Source: Aulosira sp. FACHB-615 (GTDB lineage Bacteria; Cyanobacteriota; Cyanobacteriia; Cyanobacteriales; Nostocaceae). From it: DNA of 64,000 bases. Each line of letters begins with the position of its first letter. Positions within the stretch are counted from its first letter, which is position 1. The translations under genes and the position numbers were made by a program. The notes below the pieces were generated by a model that had not been told where the DNA came from, searched no databases, and saw nothing but the letters and a program-made list of their open reading frames with translations. Shown here piece by piece: positions 60,645 through 64,000 of this stretch. The DNA is taken from the NCBI RefSeq assembly GCF_014698045.1, contig NZ_JACJSE010000020.1:48855-112854 (forward strand). Direction: 5' to 3'.

Positions 60645-62480
60645 TTACTCGATTTTTAAATTAAACGGCAAACGAGCATAAACCCCATTAGGATCATTCA
60701 TGCTTTGAAATATCTCTAATTCTTGTTGCAGTTTTTGGAATTCTGCGGTGAGAGGGTTGGTGGCTTTGATTTGTTGTTGTCCCTGGATTTTTAAAGCTGT
60801 GCTGGCTTCTTCCACGGCTTTACCAAATAAAATTTCGTTGAGGCTATTTTCTTTAGGATATTCTTTTAACTGCCAATTGTTGCCTAAATTGGCTTTTTCG
60901 GCTGCGTATTTCACCGCCGCATTCAGTCCACCAATTTCATCTACCAAACCAATTTGTTTTGCAGCTACACCAGACCAAATTCTACCTTGAGCAATTTCGG
61001 CAACTTTTTGTTCTGGTAATTTGCGTCCTTTGGCAACTTTATCGAGGAATATGCTGTAAATTCGGTTGACGCTACGTTGATACAGTGCTATCTCCTGGGG
61101 TGATTTGGGACGAGCCACAGTTTGAGCATCGGCGTAGCGGGCTGTTTTGACTACATCCCAAGTGATACCATTATCATTTGCTAGTTTTTGTCCGTTGAAT
61201 AGGATACCAAATACACCAATTGAGCCAGTGATGGTATTTGGTTCGGCAAAAATTCGGCTAGAGTCACTTGCAATCCAATAACCACCAGAAGCGGCGACAT
61301 CACCCATAGATACTACTACAGGTTTAACTTCATGGGTTAAGCGAATTTCCCGTTGCATGATTTCGGCGGCTGTGGCGCTACCACCAGGACTATTAATTCT
61401 TAAAACAACGGCTTTAATATTTTTATCTTGGCGGATTTTGTTGAAGATTTTAGCAAAGCGATCGCCACCTACTTGTTCATTATCACCGCTACCATCAACA
61501 ATTTCGCCTTCGGCATAGACTACAGCAATTTGGTTTTTTGATGCTTGTTCGGCTTTGAGAGATTTATTAATAACTTGGGAGTATTCTAGAATGTCAACTT
61601 GGCGGAAATTTTTCTCATTTTGATCGCTATCGGTGAGTTTTTTCAAGTCTGCAACTACTTGATCATGGTATGCAACTTGATCAACTAAACCATTGGTTTT
61701 CGCTGCTGGTGCTTCGACTATGGCTTGATTATCGGCGATCGCTTGCAATTTTTGCGGGTTAATTTTGCGGCTTGTACCTACTGTAGTTCGCCACTCGCTC
61801 CACACGTCATCCAGTAGTTTCTGGGTTTGTTCGCGGTTTTCTGGACTGAGTTTGTTGAGAATAAATGGTTCAACAGCGCCTTTAAATTTGCCAACTCGCA
61901 CAACCTGTACACCAATACCAAACTTTTGCAATGCACCGCTTAAGAACATTGGTTGGCTACCCAAACCATTGATTTCTATTGCACCCAAGGGATTGAGAAC
62001 TACGGTATCAGCCACAGAACTGAGATAATATTCTTTTTTACCCCAATCTTGACCATAAGCAACTACTTTTTTCCCGGCGGCGCGAAATTCTTCTAAAGCT
62101 TTGCGAATTTCTTTCAGGGAAGCAAAGCCTAAATTTCCCCCGGAACTATTACTACCATCTATATATATACCAACAATTTTTGGATCTTGTTTGGCTTGGT
62201 TAATTGCATCTAGAACTTTGCGGAGTGTGATTCTGTCTTCTGGAGTCCCGGATAATGTTCTTTGTAATTCTTCACCCGCAGTTGGTTCTCGATCGGTAAT
62301 ATTCAAAGATAAGTCAAACACTAACACAGACTTATTTTTGACTACTGGACTCACCTCTTGAGTAGCTGCGATCGCAAATAGGAGTAAAAATAGCCCTGTA
62401 GTCCCAATCCCAAAGAAAATAAATAACCCTAGTAAGCTACCAATCACACTGGCAGCAGTTTGTTTAACAAAATTAGTCAT
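60645..62480 (-). CDS. sppA: Signal peptide peptidase SppA (67K type)
   Basis: A 611-residue S49 protease. One N-terminal membrane helix (about residues 12-40). Catalytic Lys lies in YGQDWGKKEYYLSS (about 155-160), in the first S49 domain. The nucleophile Ser lies in GDVAASGGYWIAS (about 397), in the second; LRINSPGGSATAAEIMQ (about 362) is the oxyanion-forming segment. The long type has two S49 domains, as here. It degrades cleaved signal peptides and may help remodel thylakoid proteins under light stress. Monocistronic as far as can be seen. Confidence 0.92.
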   Translation of the reverse strand: MTNFVKQTAASVIGSLLGLFIFFGIGTTGLFLLLFAIAATQEVSPVVKNKSVLVFDLSLNITDREPTAGEELQRTLSGTPEDRITLRKVLDAINQAKQDPKIVGIYIDGSNSSGGNLGFASLKEIRKALEEFRAAGKKVVAYGQDWGKKEYYLSSVADTVVLNPLGAIEINGLGSQPMFLSGALQKFGIGVQVVRVGKFKGAVEPFILNKLSPENREQTQKLLDDVWSEWRTTVGTSRKINPQKLQAIADNQAIVEAPAAKTNGLVDQVAYHDQVVADLKKLTDSDQNEKNFRQVDILEYSQVINKSLKAEQASKNQIAVVYAEGEIVDGSGDNEQVGGDRFAKIFNKIRQDKNIKAVVLRINSPGGSATAAEIMQREIRLTHEVKPVVVSMGDVAASGGYWIASDSSRIFAEPNTITGSIGVFGILFNGQKLANDNGITWDVVKTARYADAQTVARPKSPQEIALYQRSVNRIYSIFLDKVAKGRKLPEQKVAEIAQGRIWSGVAAKQIGLVDEIGGLNAAVKYAAEKANLGNNWQLKEYPKENSLNEILFGKAVEEASTALKIQGQQQIKATNPLTAEFQKLQQELEIFQSMNDPNGVYARLPFNLKIE

Positions 62481-62644
62481 TAGTCTATCAATTTTAGATT
62501 TTAGATTGTCTCTCCAGAAAACTCTGGAGACTTTTAGCGTTCAGGAATTATTGGACTGATGGTGAGTGATTGACTACAACAGCTAAACTCTTTTTGGAAT
62601 TGGGCTGCGTATTAAATCCTACCTCTGACGCTTAACTCCTGACT

Positions 62645-63694
62645 TTATTTTAGGCGTTGTAAACTGCCAGAATGTTTTAACTGTTGTAAGTTAATATTCC
62701 CTGTACAAAATAGCACTGTGACAATTTCAGCCATTAAAACTTCTACTAACTCTGAAATTGCTGTTTCTGAAATTACCGCCGCTTGCAAAAAAGGCATTGC
62801 TAAACCTGCAATATCTGCACCTAATGCGATCGCTTTGGCAACATCTAAGCCATGACGCAAGCCACCAGAGGCAATTAAGGGAATATCCGGTGCGATCGCG
62901 CGTACACTTGTAATACATTCTGCTGTTGGGATGCCCCAATCTGCAAATGTTCTGCCTAACCTGCGTTGCAAGTCATTTTCTGCCCGTTCACCCTCCACTT
63001 TTGCCCAAGAAGTACCCCCCGCACCAGCAACATCAATTGCCCTCACTCCAGCCGCCATCAATTTTTCCGCCATTGCACCGGAAATACCATTACCTACCTC
63101 TTTCGCAATCACCGGTACATTTAACTTACTACATAAATTAGCGATTTTGTCAATTAAGCCGCGAAAATTCACATCCCCTCTAGGTTGAATGCACTCTTGC
63201 AGAGGATTAATGTGCAGAATCAACGCATCAGCTTCTAGCATATCGATGATTCGCAGACATTCATCTAAACCATACTTATAGTTCAGTTGCACAGCACCCA
63301 CATTGGCAAACAACAAAACATCCGGCGCATATTTACGCATCGCAAAAGTATCAACCACCTGGGGTTTTTCTACAGCTACCCGTTGAGAACCGACACCCAT
63401 CGCCAACTTGTAGTGCTGACAGACTTCCGCTAAACGTCGGTTAATGATTCCCGCTTCCTCAGTTCCACCAGTCATGGAAGAAATGAGTAATGGTGCTACT
63501 AGGTACTTGCCTAAAAAATTGGTGCTGATATCAATATCGTTGCGATCGATTTCTGGTAAACAACAATGGCTAAAACGATAACTTTCCAATCCATTGGTAA
63601 TTTCACGGCACTGAACGTCTTCTTCTAAACAGATACGGATATGATCTGCCTTACGCGACTGAGTTGGTTCTAAATTGCTAGTAGGGGCTTTCAC
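62645..63694 (-). CDS. fni: Type 2 isopentenyl-diphosphate delta-isomerase
   Basis: A 349-residue FMN-dependent Idi-2, converting IPP to DMAPP for carotenoid, chlorophyll and quinone side chains. Conserved segments are RKADHIRICLEEDV (about residue 14), LISSMTGGTEEAG (about 72), HINPLQECIQPRGDVNF (about 160), KEVGNGIS (about 200), DVAGAGGTSWAKVE (about 222) and IASGGLRHGLDVAKAIALGAD (about 278) that binds FMN phosphate. The start codon is GTG; an upstream start is not supported. Cyanobacteria commonly use this type instead of Idi-1. Confidence 0.94.
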   Translation of the reverse strand: MKAPTSNLEPTQSRKADHIRICLEEDVQCREITNGLESYRFSHCCLPEIDRNDIDISTNFLGKYLVAPLLISSMTGGTEEAGIINRRLAEVCQHYKLAMGVGSQRVAVEKPQVVDTFAMRKYAPDVLLFANVGAVQLNYKYGLDECLRIIDMLEADALILHINPLQECIQPRGDVNFRGLIDKIANLCSKLNVPVIAKEVGNGISGAMAEKLMAAGVRAIDVAGAGGTSWAKVEGERAENDLQRRLGRTFADWGIPTAECITSVRAIAPDIPLIASGGLRHGLDVAKAIALGADIAGLAMPFLQAAVISETAISELVEVLMAEIVTVLFCTGNINLQQLKHSGSLQRLK

Positions 63695-63870
63695 TGGTAG
63701 ATATGACTCAAAGCAGTTGTCATCACTATTCTAGGGCTTTGATAAAAAGGTTAGAGCAGGTGATAGGTTACAGGTAAATTCCCATCAATAAGTTATTTAG
63801 GAATGGAGAAGAGTTTATGGCTTCTGCACACCAATACACCCCACACCCCTAAACCCATTCACCACAGACA

Positions 63871-63888
63871 AACTTTGTGCGTAAGTCC
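63871..63888. mobile_element. Right end of a MITE-like element
   Basis: AACTTTGTGCGTAAGTCC matches the right ends at 20540 and 59477, preceded by similar interior sequence (ACACCCCTAAACCCATTC). No left end is seen nearby, so it is a partial copy. Confidence 0.55.
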
Positions 63889-63903
63889 AATACCGTAGCC
63901 AAT

Positions 63904-64000
63904 TTACGAGGGTTCAACACCTGTAGAAACGGGATGAATACGTCCTAAAGAAGTAAGCTTGGCAAAAATCTGACTTAATAAAATAGGCTCAGGCATTTCA
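63904..64000 (-). CDS. C-terminal end of an unidentified gene, cut by the right edge
   Basis: An open frame of 31 codons ends in TAA at 63904-63906: EMPEPILLSQIFAKL then TSLGRIHPVSTGVEPS. It lacks a start inside the window. The composition is protein-like and the direction matches the neighbouring genes, but I cannot identify the family from this tail. Confidence 0.45.
   Translation of the reverse strand, partial: EMPEPILLSQIFAKLTSLGRIHPVSTGVEPS

Overview
The window is a chromosomal segment of a cyanobacterium, most likely a filamentous Nostocales species (Nostoc/Anabaena/Calothrix type). This rests on the many HIP1 octamers (GCGATCGC), the low to moderate GC, heptameric short tandem repeats, and a typically cyanobacterial gene set: homogentisate phytyltransferase, plastoquinol terminal oxidase, high-light-inducible proteins, SLH-domain iron porins, PhoX with SphR/SphS, system II cytochrome c biogenesis and PEP-CTERM proteins. 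It is ordinary core and accessory chromosome. I see no prophage, CRISPR array, tRNA, rRNA or full insertion sequence.

Layout. 1-4.3 kb: a fused CobA-HemD tetrapyrrole gene cut by the left edge, two Uma2-type nucleases, and a TPR protein next to tocopherol phytyltransferase. 4.8-16.3 kb: single metabolic genes (secreted GH10-like protein, plastoquinol oxidase, an RluA-type pseudouridine synthase, aldo/keto reductase, Dps, pirin, NadA, a 2OG-Fe(II) oxygenase, a fatty acid hydroxylase-like membrane protein). 16.4-19.6 kb: a 1039-residue membrane protein built of about seven repeats. 20-21 kb: two tandem high-light-inducible genes separated by a MITE-like element. 20.9-25.7 kb: a gene cluster with a histidine kinase, a PAS-like protein, a Ras-like GTPase, a membrane-anchored OmpA-domain protein and a coiled-coil protein. 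25.8-28.8 kb: an ion transporter and small conserved genes. 28.8-33 kb: two SLH porins with nearly identical 5' halves and a Crp/Fnr regulator. 33-38.7 kb: a phosphate-starvation block (phoX with a Pho box, phoU, sphS, sphR). 39-42 kb: two paralogous coiled-coil genes followed by two tiny related ORFs on the other strand and several inverted repeats. 42-50.6 kb: hisA, TPR, ECF-like ATPase, rsmG, a peptidoglycan-binding protein, a CbiG-like gene and several hypotheticals. 50.9-52.4 kb: a DUF2887/Rpn-type gene broken by one stop codon, and a DUF29 gene. 53.1-55.3 kb: ccdA-ccs1. 55.9-64 kb: two PEP-CTERM proteins, queF, a phasin-like gene, the SRP RNA gene with a decayed duplicate, yciI, sppA and type 2 IPP isomerase.

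Functional groups: phosphate sensing and scavenging (SphS senses, SphR activates, PhoU modulates, PhoX hydrolyses phosphoesters; a Pho box lies just before phoX), photoprotection and redox (PTOX, Hli pair, Dps, tocopherol), c-type cytochrome assembly (CcdA-Ccs1), and the GTPase/OmpA/kinase cluster, which is the best candidate here for a little-described signalling system. The most direct novel observations are a segmental duplication of the SRP RNA gene with a MITE insertion and its matching empty site, a dispersed 33-bp hairpin family with covariation, and a pair of microproteins sharing a KPxNNGKPxxTEP motif.
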